DNA of 64,000 nucleotides from Viola odorata (taxonomy: Eukaryota; Streptophyta; Magnoliopsida; Malpighiales; Violaceae), in the NCBI GenBank assembly GCA_963691705.1, contig OY829540.1:4788001-4852000 (forward strand), written 5' to 3'. The first letter of the stretch is position 1. Each line of letters begins with the position of its first letter. The notes below the pieces were generated by a model. That model made no database searches, was not told the DNA's origin, and saw nothing but the letters and a program-made list of their open reading frames with translations. Shown one piece after another: positions 25,651 to 36,363 of this stretch. A program made the position numbers and the translations under genes.

Positions 25651-28600
25651 TCATATAGCATGACTGGATGCCTCGTAGCAAGCTACGAACTCAGCCTCCA
25701 TAGTGGAAGATACAACAAGTGATTGTTTCGCACTCTTCCATGAAATGGCTCCTTCAGCCAGAAGAAAGACATAACCTGAAGTCGATCTCCGGCTATCCTG
25801 GCATCCAGCGAAATCAGAATCAGAATACCCAATGATCTCAAGCTGATCTGATTTTCTGTATGTGAGCATATAGTCTTTCGTTTTCTGCAGGTACCGAAAG
25901 ACCCTTTTGGCTGCAACCCAATGATCCCTTCCGGGATCGCTCTGGTATCTTCCCAACATGCCAACTATAAATGCAAGATCCGGACGGGTACAAACTTGTG
26001 CATACATGATGCTACCCACAGCCGAAGCATATAGAATACCCTCCATGAACTTGCGATCCAAATCTGTCTTAGGACACTGGTCAAGGCTGAATTTCTCACC
26101 TTTGGAGACAGGAGTATCATATGGTTTACAATTTTACATGCCAAATCTCTTGAGAACTTTATCAATGTATCCCTTTTGTGATAACCTTAGGATACCCCGT
26201 GAACGATCACGGTGTATCTGAATCCCCAACACAAAAGATGCTTCCCCAAGGTCTTTCATCTCAAAGTTATCTGAAAGAAAAACCTTGGTATCCCGAAGAA
26301 GCTTTACATCGTTCGTAGCAAGCAAAATGTCATCCACATACAACAATAGAAATACAAACTTACTCCCACTGAACTTATGGTACAGACAATCCTCCACAGC
26401 GTTTACTTCAAAACCGTATGAAGTAATAACGCGATGGAACTTTAAGTACCATTGACGAGAAGCTTGCTTGAGCCCATAGATGGATTTCTTTAATCTACAA
26501 ACCAATTCACTGTCCTCGTTTGAGGATAGTCCTTCTGGTCGCCTCATGTAGATTTCTTCCTCAAGATCCCCATTGAGGAAGGCAGTCTTTACATCCATCT
26601 GATGTAGCTCAAGATCAAAATGTGCCGTTAGAGACATAATAGTCCTAAAAGAGTCCTTCGATGAAACTGGAGAGAAGGTCTCTTTACAGTCTATTCCTTC
26701 CTTTTGGGTGAACCCTTTCGCGACAAGACGTGCCTTGTACCTCTCAATATTGCCCTGAGAATCCTTTTTGGTTTTGAAAACTCATTTGCAACCTATTGGT
26801 TTCTTTTTCTCAGGCAATGGTACAAGTTCCCAAACGTCGTTGTCCTTCATGGATTTGAGTTCATCCCCTATGGCCCTTATCCACTTTTGAGCATCAGAAC
26901 GACTATTAGCCTCTCTAAAGGTGACCGGGTCATCCTCCAAAGAGTCAATAGTATCCTCATGTTCTTGCAGAAATACGATATAATCATCCGAAATCGCATT
27001 TCTTCTCACTCTAGTGGATCTCCTTAACGACATATCTGCATCTGCTTGGTCCTCAACTATTTGAGGTTGTTGAATTTGATCTGGTTGTGGACCCTCATGG
27101 ACATCCTGATGATCCTCAGGTATAACCTGTGGATCTCGTCCTGGTCCTGTAGGAAGATTTATGACGTCGTTTCTTGTTCTCTGAGGGATAAAAGCAGGAA
27201 TCGGAACAATAAGTTCATCCTGTCCCTCAGAAACTTTATGAGGATGAGAAAAATCTGAATCCTCCTCAAAAACGACATCTGACCTTCTATCTTCCCCCCC
27301 AAAATCAACATCCTCAAGGAACCGAGCATTTTCCGTCTCAAAAATTGTTCGGGTTGTAAAACTTATACCCCCGTGACCTCTCCGGATATCCAACAAAATA
27401 ACAACTAACAGTCCTTAGGTCCAGTTTCCTTTCATCAGGCCTATAAGGCCTTGCCTCAGCTGGACATCCCCAAACCTTTAAATGATTTAGGACAGACTTT
27501 CTGCCAGTCCATAACTCATATGGGGTTCTGTTAGTAACTTTAGTTGGTATCCTATTGAGAATGTAGACTGCAGTTCTTAAAGCATCTCCCCAGAGTGATG
27601 TAGGTAAGGTAGTATTGGCAATCATACTCCTTACCATATCCTTAAGGGTACGGTTCCTCCTTTCAGATACACCATTCATGGTCGGAGACCCCCGCATGGT
27701 GTACTGTGGAACTATCCCACACTCATCGAGAAATTGAGCGAATGGCCCAGGACGCTGTTCACCTGATCCATCATATCGACCGTAGTATTCACCACCACGA
27801 TCCGATCTGACAGCCTTAATAGTCTTGCCGAGTTGATTCTCAACTTCGGTCTTGAAAGACTTGAAAGCGTCTAATGCCTCAGACTTTTCCTTTAAAAGGT
27901 ATAGATATCCGTATCGAGAGAAATCATCTATAAAACTGATAAAGTATCGTTGACCATTCCAGGATGACGTAGGAAATGGACCACAAATGTCTGTATGTAT
28001 CAGTTTAAGAGTTTCCGAACTTCTCTCTGCCTCAAACCTCCTCTTGTCTGTAATTTTGCCCTTTATGCACTCAATACAAACCTGTTGGTCTGTATGATCC
28101 AGTGCGTCGAGAATTCCATCTGACACAAGTCGGTCTATTCTCCTTGCGGAGATATGACCTAACCGTCTGTGCCATAACCTGAATGAATCCTCAGTTGGCA
28201 ATTTACGTTTAATCCCTCTGGACTCGCTAACATAACATTCATTATTGCTATCAACCGTATGCAATAAATACAAGTTATCAGAATCAATCAATGCACCGGT
28301 TCCAACCAAAGTAGAGTTAAAATGAAGGAGACTTTTATGATTTCCGAATCTGATATCATAACCTTCTTTGTCCAACAAAGAAACAGAAATCAGATTCCGT
28401 CGAAAAGACGGTACATACAAAGTCTCTGTCAACTCTAATATATAACCAGTACATAGGATTATCCTGAAAGTAGCGATGCCCTCAACCGATACCGGATCAC
28501 CTGCACCCATATAGAGAAAACTCTCACTTTCCATGGGTTTCCGGTATGTTCTGCACCCCTGCAAAGAAACACTTATGTGTTTAGTGGTTCCTGTATCTAA

Positions 28601-28760
28601 CCACCAAGTGTTCTTAGGCACAGAAACTAAAAGGGATTCCGTACTAACAAGAGACAAGGACATACCTTTCTTTATCCACCAAGCTTTATACTTGGTGCAG
28701 TCCTTCTTTAAGTGGCCTGTCTTATTACAGAAAAAAACATTTTATTCCCTTATGCTCAGT
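25651..28760 (-). pseudogene. Copia pol: protease, integrase, RT, RNase H (broken)
   Basis: Reading down the minus strand: zinc-knuckle remnant (CNKTGHLKKDC, 28730-28690), aspartic protease (WWLDTGTTKHIS), the integrase zinc domain (LWHRRLGHIS and CIECIKGK), integrase core (HTDICGPF, VRSDRGGEYYG, SERRNRTLKD), reverse transcriptase (MDVKTAFLNGDL, LYVDDILLA) and RNase H (GYSDSDFAGC, SSTMEAEFVACYE). Three nonsense codons interrupt it: TGA for the expected Trp in IGCKW (26780), TAA for the expected Gln after RFGM (26131) and TGA for the expected Trp after ASSHAI (25650). Each is explained by a single C-to-T or G-to-A change. The expected residues come from general knowledge of the family. Confidence 0.93.
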
Positions 28761-29273
28761 ATTTGAGCCTTTATGTTTCTTCTGAAAATCAGACCCTGCA
28801 GTCTCTTTGCCTTTCCTCTTCTTAAAACCAGATGAAGAGGCAGTTGCCAGGTGAGCACTGTCCAATATAACATGCTCCCTTATGCCACTATCACCCCTGA
28901 ACTTTATGGTTGAGAATCTGCGAATGGTATCGCTAATCTCAGCCTTCTCTGTATGGGTATAGTGACTAGCTAAGATCTCTAAGATCTTACTGGCACTTTG
29001 TTCCTTTTCCAGTGAACTCTACATGGACATAGGGACAACACTAAGTATGACCAAATGGCAAGCTCTGTTTGATTGTTTCTAGTCCTCAAAAGCCTGGAGT
29101 CCCTTATCAGAACTTTGAGGATCTGGTACCTTAGGACAATCCTTATAGAGCGCCAAATTCTTATTCATACAACACAACGTTGTCTCTATCTTTCCCTTCC
29201 ATAACATGAAGTTACTGGAAGATAACAGTAGTACACTGTTCAGATTGGCAGATACCGAGCTTGTTGTGTTCAT
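28740..29273 (-). pseudogene. Copia gag, truncated and internally deleted
   Basis: Gag starts with MNTTSSVSANLNSVLLL and includes NFMLWKGKIETTLCCM, the usual N-terminal part. A TAG replaces the expected Trp after QAFED (about 29079), and another stop lies near 29020. Further on, ASHYTHTEKAEISDTIRRFS and IREHVI run directly into LDSAHLATASSSGFKKRKG. Usual copia gags have about 100 more residues there, so an internal deletion is inferred. At the zinc knuckle a run of seven T where six would keep the frame shifts the reading frame by one. The product could not form a capsid. Confidence 0.82.
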
Positions 29274-30286
29274 GTCTGAAAGAACACAACATTTAATCAG
29301 CTCACCTTAATCAAACTTTATGAATAACATATTAAAAGATTAATTATATGACATTGTGCCTAATCGTTGGACTAAAAACACAACTCACAATTAATCAATC
29401 TGTCATAGTGTGAATTTTATAGCTTGATTTTGCCAAATTTTTAACCTTCCGTTGGGCCGATCAAATACTCGCAATAAATCTCTTGATAGCTATAAAACTT
29501 GAAATTCATCATTACCGTATTTATAATTTCTGCCAAACAGTCATCTTCCGTTGGGCCGACAACTATTCGCATGAAGTTATAAATACTATACTTGAAATAT
29601 CTAACCCGGTAATGTCCGTGGCAGAGGTCACGTTGGTGACTATACTACTTCCATTAATCGAGTAAGACAAACAAGCTAAGCTCTGAGAGCTTCCTTAGTG
29701 TTATTCTGTTTTCCTTTATATATCAATTATTTGAGCCCGACAAACATCTTAAACCTGATGATGTTCATGTTCAAATAATCGAAACAACTTTAAGTCCGGC
29801 AACCCGAACCAGTACTGATAAATAGTACCCAAAACAGTACCGTGAATAGTACTCAAATAGTACCTCTGAATACGTCTTGAAATACGCCCTGAATATGTAT
29901 TTGAATACGAGCCGAGCCGAACCCATGACAAGCCGAGCCGAATTCAAGCCACATAAAAGCCGAATATAAGCCGAATGTAAGCCAAATACCAGCCACATTC
30001 AAGCCAAATTCAAGCATTTAATCATGGTGTTCATCCAATTCCCAGAAACCAAACGGGATTGAAATCCAAAATCCAAATCAAGCCAAATAACTCAATTAAA
30101 TCAATTAATCAACAACGAAAAACCCACATCAGTTGATCAATTAATCAATTTCATGGACTTGATTTCACAAAACCAAACGGGATTAAGGGCAGCAAAAACC
30201 CAATCCCTAATTTTGCAGAAAAACCAAATATGCAAACAATCACCACAGCATCAATCAATATATGCAATCCATGCAAAATCAAAATT
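29274..30286 (-). other. Copia untranslated leader
   Basis: About 1 kb between the primer-binding site and the gag start, with no coding frame. The segment 29925-30015 contains many short AAGCCGAAT-type repeats. Such leaders carry packaging signals in this class, but none can be identified from the sequence alone. Confidence 0.6.
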
Positions 30287-30303
30287 GATTTGCTCCGCTA
30301 CCA
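30287..30303 (-). other. Copia primer-binding site (initiator Met tRNA-like)
   Basis: Just inside the 5' LTR the element reads TGGTAGCGGAGCAAATC. This resembles, with mismatches, the TGGTATCAGAGC complement of the initiator methionine tRNA used by most plant copia elements. Confidence 0.65.
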
Positions 30304-30305
30304 AT

Positions 30306-30853
30306 TGTTGGAACCGTATGGGAGATTACATCCCAAGGAACGAATCAATCTCAATATAGATGAATTGCATAGAATAGATCGCGCAGCGGAAGCGTACCTT
30401 ATGCAGATGATGCCATGATCTGAAGTAGAAAACCCGGAGTGTTGATCTTCTAGTGGATGATTGCTTTGGGGTTGGATGGATACCCGAACTCACTCTCCCT
30501 CTCACGGTTTCTCTGTTTTCTATCTCTTGAATGAGAAACAATGAAGAGTGCCTTATTAATATAAAGCAATTCCACTAGGGATCAATTCCGTCCTTAATGT
30601 TTTTCATTAATTCCGAATCGGTCCATCAACAATTCGGAATTAATCCGGAATCTGCACAATAACCGTATTAACCCCCCACACTGTTTCAATTAGACGATTG
30701 GACCCCTTAACTTTATTAGATCATCAAATTGGTCCAATTAACCTTATGTTAACAATATATTATATGACGGTACACAAATAACATATGCGTCCATATGTCC
30801 CTAACGTGTACAAACGGTACTAACGCACTAGTCCCGTTGTCCAAAATCCAACA
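30306..30853 (-). repeat. Copia LTR (5' LTR of the minus-strand element)
   Basis: 548 bp with the same ends as 24402-24949 and five transitions between the two. It would carry the element's promoter. Confidence 0.96.
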
Positions 30854-30858
30854 CCCCC
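30854..30858. repeat. Copia target-site duplication, right
   Basis: CCCCC, matching 24397-24401. Confidence 0.75.
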
Positions 30859-31570
30859 TACTCCACACCAAAACGTCGACGTCGTTTCCAACGCAGGTAG
30901 AAAAAACGGCGTCGTCTTCAACTACACTGTCTCTTGCTTCTCATTTTCTAAGGTTTTGTTTGTACTGTGAAATGAATAGCATGGTGGAAGTCAGGTGTAA
31001 AGTGAGAGTAATATATACATACCACTAGCTATTTGCTCTGTTTATCCGCTAGGTTCCATAATTATTTTTAATTAAGAAAAATATAATCTTTAGGCGCGGA
31101 AGAACAAGAGTTTTTGCGCCAATATTTTAATCTTTCCCGCCGAAATTTTTGGGGCAAACGGTGTGAAAATGGGTCTTGTTTTTGGGCGTCGCCAATATTT
31201 CTTTCTGCTGTTCTTTCTCCTTTCTGCATTCTGCTCCCGATCCCCACTTCATTTCAGTGGTTAGTGCCTGTTTGGGAAACACCAAAAAGTTAGTTTGGGT
31301 TGTAGAAGTTGATTTCAAAATCAAGAGTGGTGTTTGGTAACATCTTTGAATACGAGATTTTGGAAAAATTCTATTCAAAACCAAGGAAAATCGGGCTGGA
31401 GCAATTTTGCTCCAGCAGCAAACCTCTTTGCCAAATGCTGGATTGCTCTCTCCTCTCTCATCCTTTTTTTTCCCCCTTTTTTGAAATTCAATTTTCTTAC
31501 TCGGTATAATGAATGAAATAAATTAAAAACTATCACAATATAATCTCTATCTTAAGATGAGTAATTCTAT

Positions 31571-32212
31571 GGGTCTGTTTGGTGTTCCGGTTATAGTCCG
31601 AGAAGTGCTTTGGGAAAAGTTCTGTGGGAAAAGTACTTCTGGAAAAAGTGTTGTGAGATACCTGAGGTGTTTGGTAAACATTTTTTTAAAAGTGTTGTGG
31701 GAAACGAGAAGTTGTTTTTGGTGTTTGGTAAACACTGAGGTTAAAATTATGGTTTACATGTAAAATGACTATAAAAGGCACCGTTTTATTTCAAAAATTA
31801 TTTATATAAATTATTTAAATTAATCTATTTTTAAAACAAATAATTAACAAAAAAAATTAATTAAATGGTATAAAACCCATTTCTAAAAAAATAATAAAAA
31901 TAGGAAAAGTGAATAGAATTACTCATCTTAAGATAGAGATTATATTATGATAGTTTTTAATTTATTTCGTTCATTATACCGAGTAAAAAAATTGAATTTC
32001 AAAAAAGAAAAAAAAAAAGGATGAGAGAGGAGAGAGCAATCCAGCTTTTGGCAAAGCTGGTTTGTTGCAGCCCAAAACCAAGGGATTTTTCTTGGTTTTG
32101 AATAGAGCTTTTTCAAAAGCTCGTATCTAAAGGTGTTACCAAACACCACTCTTGGTTTTGAAACCAACTTCTACAACCCAAACCAGCTTTTTGGTGTTTC
32201 CCAAACAGGCAC
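31571..32212 (-). mobile_element. Inverted copy of the MITE nested inside itself
   Basis: 31571-31916 is the reverse complement of the outer right arm, and 31917-32212 of the outer left arm. Together they form one complete 642-bp element in the opposite direction. It starts GGGTCTGTTTGG and ends CCAAACAGGCAC, and TAT occurs immediately on both sides (31568-31570 and 32213-32215), consistent with a 3-bp target duplication. Arm identity to the outer copy is high but imperfect, with small indels. Confidence 0.83.
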
Positions 32213-32538
32213 TATATTCACTTTTCCTATTTTTATTATTTTTTTAGAAATGGGTTTTATACCATTTAATTAATTTTTTTTGTTAATTATTTGTTTTAAA
32301 AATAGATTAATTTAAATAATTTATATAAATAATATTTGAAATAAAACGGTGCCTTTTATAGTCATTTTACATTCAAACCATAATTTTAACTGCAGTGTTT
32401 ACCAAACACCAAAAACAACTTCTCGTTTCCCACAGCACTTTTAAAAAAATGTTTACCAAACACCTCAAGTATCTCACAACACTTTTTCCAAAAGTATTTT
32501 TCCCACAGAACTTTTCCCAAAGCACTTCTCAGACTAGA

Positions 32539-32546
32539 ACCGGAAC
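32539..32546. repeat. hAT target-site duplication, left (ACCGGAAC)
   Basis: ACCGGAAC directly precedes TAGGGTTG and recurs at 34174-34181. Confidence 0.9.
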
Positions 32547-34173
32547 TAGGGTTGTTCAACGGTTAGCAATAACCGAAAAACCGAAATCCGAAACCGAAAT
32601 TTTCGCTTGTTCGGTTCGGTTATTTTGGTTTCGGTTATTTCGGTTTCGGTTAGTCAAAAACCGAAATTTATTACGGTTCGGTTTCGGAATTTATTCCCAA
32701 AAGTTCGGTTAACCGAACTAACCGAACTTTTGCACACACTATATAATACATTGTTTTTACAAAATTGCCATTCCCTCACCCTAATTCCTAATTTCCTAAT
32801 CGCATCGGCATCTTCTCAGTTCTCCTCTCACTCTCTCCACAGACGCCTCAATCCTTATCCACCACCACCACCTGCAACCGCCTCATCCACCACCACGAGG
32901 TCCACCGGACCACCACCCACCGCCTCACCTCCGAGCTTTCCCTCTCCTCTCCTCACTCTGTCGCTCAGTCCGTCGCTCTCTGCCTCTCTCCGTCTTCGTC
33001 TCTCACTCAACCCATGACTACGTCGTCACTGGTCAGTCGACGCTGCTTCCAGCCTTCCACCACCCACCACCTCCTCCTCCACTATTGGTAAGTTTTCTTA
33101 GAATAAACCCTAAATCTCTAATTTCTTAGAATAAACCCTAGATCCGACATTTTTTGTCTTCATTGTTGTGATTAATTAGGTGATTAATTAGGTGTTAAAT
33201 TGATAGGAGTGTTAAACTTAGGAGTTGTTCTTAAGCTGTGACTATAGTCTCATTTTGCAATTTTAATTTTTTATAAAAAAAAACTTGTCTTGCAACATGC
33301 AATAATCTGTTTCATGTTTTTGGTTTTCTGTCCTCGCTATATTGGTCAATTTTCTCCCAATTTGGACAAGAGTTTGCTATGAAAATATTGTGCAGCAATG
33401 ATTAGAAGCTCAAGGTCTCAGATAATTGAAAGTGGAAGTTTTGACTTTTGTTGTTTTTTCCTTGTTCTTTATTTTTATGGAAAAGAATATAAAGAGGAAA
33501 AAGATTTCTGAATATGGGTTTCCTATAATTGTGGTAAATTCGATTCCCTTAAGGTCAAAATCAGCATCAGCAACATATGTTTTGGATTTCACTTTTGCTT
33601 TCCTTGCCTAGTAATTCTATAATTTTATGGTTTAGTTTCTATCCTAGATATTTCAAATTTTCAATTACTTATTTAGTTGGTTTTTATTTCAGCTTTTATC
33701 CAATTCCAAATGGAGACTGTGACTCCTTCAGAAAAGCAAGTTCAGTCACTTGACGTTGGAATCTTGGATTGTATAATTATTTGGAGTGTGCACTGTGCAG
33801 GAATGGATTGTATAATTATGCTGCTTAATTATGTATTTGGAATTTTGGATTGTAGAGTTAGAATTATTTGGAGTGTGCTTGTATAATTATTTGGAGTGTG
33901 CAGTGCAGGGAATGGATTCATTGGATTGTATAATTATTTGGAATTTTGGAGTGTGCAGGAAGGAATGGATTGTATAACTATGTCATTATGTGTGCAGGAA
34001 AAACTTCGGAAGTTCGGTTTTCCGAAAACCGAACCGTTCTAAAATTTCGGTTTTCAGTTTTCGGTTACTAAAACTTCGGTTCGGTTTCGGTTTTTAATTT
34101 TATGATGTTCGGTTAACCGAAACTGAAACTTTGGTTATCGATTTCGATTTCGGTTAACCGATGAACAACCCTA
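32547..34173. mobile_element. Non-autonomous hAT-like element (1,627 bp)
   Basis: The ends are TAGGGTTGTTCA and TGAACAACCCTA, a perfect 12-bp terminal inverted repeat, with the 8-bp duplication ACCGGAAC on both sides: the hAT signature. Both subterminal regions are crowded with AACCGAA/TTCGGTT copies in both directions (about 32560-32730 and 34000-34160). The interior has a Ser/Pro/Thr-type low-complexity CT-rich stretch (32820-33080) and, at 33760-33990, loose tandem copies of a phrase like TTGGATTGTATAATTATT. No transposase frame is present. Confidence 0.9.
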
Positions 34174-34181
34174 ACCGGAAC
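34174..34181. repeat. hAT target-site duplication, right (ACCGGAAC)
   Basis: Identical to 32539-32546. Confidence 0.9.
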
Positions 34182-34197
34182 ACCAAACAGACCCTTA

Positions 34198-34722
34198 GTG
34201 GTCAGTGGAGTAAGTTTTAGTTCTCTAATTGGGCTTACTGGACGCTGGTCAAGCCCAATTTGGTAGCGTTTTGGGTATAAAAGCATAAAACAAGCCCAAT
34301 TTCTTCTTACTAATTTGTAGGAGAAAACAACAAAATATTTTAGGTCTTTTGAGTACACAAATAAAGATTGGTTAAAATAATCTTTCAAAAAGCTATTGGA
34401 TAGAGCCAATGGTTAGGGATTAGAATCTTTAAAGGTTTTTGGTCATGCATTTAGCCAATAACCTTTAAGATGATTACTGTTACTATTGGGTCGAAATTTT
34501 ATTATTTTATCGTCGAACCATAAAATAAGATAATAATTCAATCCGTCACATAAATTATATAAAATATTGTACTTATCAACCATACACCAAATGTAAGAGA
34601 TTTACTTAAAGCATGTCACATTTACCACTTTTTTACATATGGGAAATGGTGCTTAATTATTTGTGCCAACCAGTAACATAAATAAATCTGATCGCCATAT
34701 AGCTTGTGCTAAAAAATGATCA
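34198..34722. other. Intergenic, downstream of the P450 gene
   Basis: AT-rich sequence, presumably including the P450 3' UTR. No gene is seen. Confidence 0.4.
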
Positions 34723-36270
34723 TTAGGTCCATCTCTTGGCAACCTTGGCCTTCAAACCATGCTTCATATGAAGAAGAATAGACCCAGCAGGAGTTACATT
34801 TTGCCCATCAACAACCTGAACACTGTAGTTGTAGATAATCTCAGCTGCTACTGCCTTCATTTGAGTGAAAGCCACATCTTTCCCTAGACAAGTTCTTGGC
34901 CCTGCGTTGAAAGCTAAGAACTTGTAAGATGGCTCATGTTTCATCTTTCCGCGCTCCGAAATCCACCTTTCGGGCTTAAATTCCAAGCAATCGTCCCCCC
35001 AAATCGCAGGCATTCTTCCCATCTCGTACAAGAAAAAAAGGATTTTCATTTTCGGATAGACACGGTGACCGCTGGGAAGGGTTTCAGGCTGCACTGGCGA
35101 CTTGCTTTGGAATGGAACGGGAGGGTACAACCTCAGCGATTCGCACAAAGCACCGTGCAGATAAACTAGCCCTTTTACCACTTCAATGTCAAAAACCTGC
35201 GATTTTTCGGATCCTTCCGTACTTGTTAGCGTTGCTTTGAGCTCTTCTCTGATCTTTTCCTCCGCATGGGGATTCTTGGAAAGTAGCCAGAAAAACCAAG
35301 AAAGACCGGAACTCGTGGTGTCACGCCCAGCAAGCATGAGATTTATTATGGTGTCTCTCAGCGACTGGTCATCCGATTTTAGCCCGATGGTGGTCACATC
35401 TAATTCCCTCATATAAGATGTTAAAAAATCAGTACACTGTTCTGCTTCTTCGTCCGGTTTCGGTGCTGATTTCGTCAATTCTTGTTTCTTTGCGGATATA
35501 ATGTCTGCTGTTACATGATCAAGCGCTTTCCAGGCTTCGCTGTGCTTCCTCTCCTGTCCAATGTTGAGCAACTTCTGCAGCTTCCAGACAATTTCAGGCA
35601 CAACATGCCGATAAAAAATCGCCTCCTCTGCATCATCCATGGCCTTCGCGAACACGATTTCAGGGAATTCAGTCGCGAGGCAACCCGGATCGTGGCCCGT
35701 AACAATCAAGCAAGTAGCATCAAAAGTGAATCTTTGGAACAACTCCTGCAAATCAACCGCGAACCCTTTTTCGCATACGTGGTCGAGGACAGGAACTAGT
35801 CCTTTTTGGACCTTATCCTGCGTTATTCGGACTAAGAATTTGTAAAACTGGCGGTGAGTGATCAAGAACTGAGTTGCTTTCCTCTGTGCTTTCCACAGTT
35901 CCGAGTCGGAGTTGAAGATTCCATCGCCTAAGACCTCGAAAATTCGCTTGAATTCGGGTCCTTTCGGGTAGTTGGAGAAGTTTGCGCTCATGATGTGGTG
36001 TATGTTAGCAGGATCAGCAGTGATCAGCATGTCCATGTTAGCAAACCAAGGACCCTTGAATAGGAACGTGCACTGACATGATTGTAGAAGTACAGTAGCC
36101 CAATCATGAAGCCGGTGGATCTGACGGAGAAGCCCAGGTAACATTCCGATGACCGGCCAGTTGATCGGGATGACAGTATTGCAATTACTATAGTAAACAA
36201 TGCTAAAACAAATCAAAACAAGAAAACAAATAATTGGTATCAAGAATTCAAGAAAGCTTATTGAAGCCAT
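34723..36270 (-). CDS. Cytochrome P450, CYP96-like (CYP86 clan)
   Basis: An endoplasmic-reticulum haem monooxygenase. CYP96 members act on long aliphatic chains (Arabidopsis CYP96A15 hydroxylates mid-chain alkanes of wax), so cuticle lipid oxidation is likely but not proven. The intronless frame is typical of the group. The start was set at MASISFLEFL (36270), giving 515 residues with a membrane anchor right at the N-terminus; an in-frame ATG at 36363 would add 31 residues, but a TATA-like CATATATG near 36397-36404 places transcription start close to it. Motifs (515-residue numbering): NYPKGPEFK and GDGIFNSDSELWKAQRK near the N-terminal third, I-helix AGRDTTSSG (314), ESLR (377), FKPERW (about 431) and haem loop FNAGPRTCLG with Cys461. 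All key residues are intact. Confidence 0.94.
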   Translation of the reverse strand: MASISFLEFLIPIICFLVLICFSIVYYSNCNTVIPINWPVIGMLPGLLRQIHRLHDWATVLLQSCQCTFLFKGPWFANMDMLITADPANIHHIMSANFSNYPKGPEFKRIFEVLGDGIFNSDSELWKAQRKATQFLITHRQFYKFLVRITQDKVQKGLVPVLDHVCEKGFAVDLQELFQRFTFDATCLIVTGHDPGCLATEFPEIVFAKAMDDAEEAIFYRHVVPEIVWKLQKLLNIGQERKHSEAWKALDHVTADIISAKKQELTKSAPKPDEEAEQCTDFLTSYMRELDVTTIGLKSDDQSLRDTIINLMLAGRDTTSSGLSWFFWLLSKNPHAEEKIREELKATLTSTEGSEKSQVFDIEVVKGLVYLHGALCESLRLYPPVPFQSKSPVQPETLPSGHRVYPKMKILFFLYEMGRMPAIWGDDCLEFKPERWISERGKMKHEPSYKFLAFNAGPRTCLGKDVAFTQMKAVAAEIIYNYSVQVVDGQNVTPAGSILLHMKHGLKAKVAKRWT

Positions 36271-36363
36271 TGGAATTGCGGTTTGCGTATAATTGGTCAA
36301 GGAATTTATAAAACATGGAGGAGCGTACCTATAATGTGCAGTGTTAGGCGTAGATATTGACAC

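Larger units (their letters stand above)
24402..30853 (-). mobile_element. Ty1/copia LTR retrotransposon, inactivated
   Basis: The element is 6,452 bp with two 548-bp LTRs and 5-bp flanking repeats. Order along its own strand is LTR, primer-binding site, a long leader, gag, protease, integrase, reverse transcriptase, RNase H, polypurine tract, LTR; integrase before reverse transcriptase identifies copia. The LTRs differ at 5 positions, all transitions (99.1% identity). At an assumed 0.7-1.3e-8 substitutions per site per year this dates insertion to roughly 0.35-0.65 million years ago. Four nonsense codons, one frameshift and an internal gag deletion leave no functional polyprotein. It lies upstream of the F-box pseudogene and may have helped silence it. 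Confidence 0.96.
31264..34194. mobile_element. Harbinger-like MITE with nested insertions
   Basis: The outer ends are GTGCCTGTTTGGG on the left and CAAACAGACCC on the right, flanked by TTA on both sides (31261-31263 and 34195-34197), the classic PIF/Harbinger target duplication. The left arm (31264-31567) and right arm (32216-32546 plus 34182-34194) are halves of a roughly 640-bp element. Between them sits a reverse-complement copy of the same element, and the right arm is split by a hAT-like element. No transposase coding was found. The superfamily rests on the 3-bp duplications and the GGNCTGTTTGG-like ends. Confidence 0.82.

Noticed and set aside
31264..32546. Reading the A-B-A'-B' block as two unrelated interleaved MITEs
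   Set aside because: Interleaving needs an extra inversion, whereas self-insertion explains the order and both 3-bp flanks in one step.
32607..33017. Ser/Pro/Thr-rich 136-residue frame
   Set aside because: Lies inside the hAT-like element in CT-rich low-complexity DNA; no sign of coding constraint.
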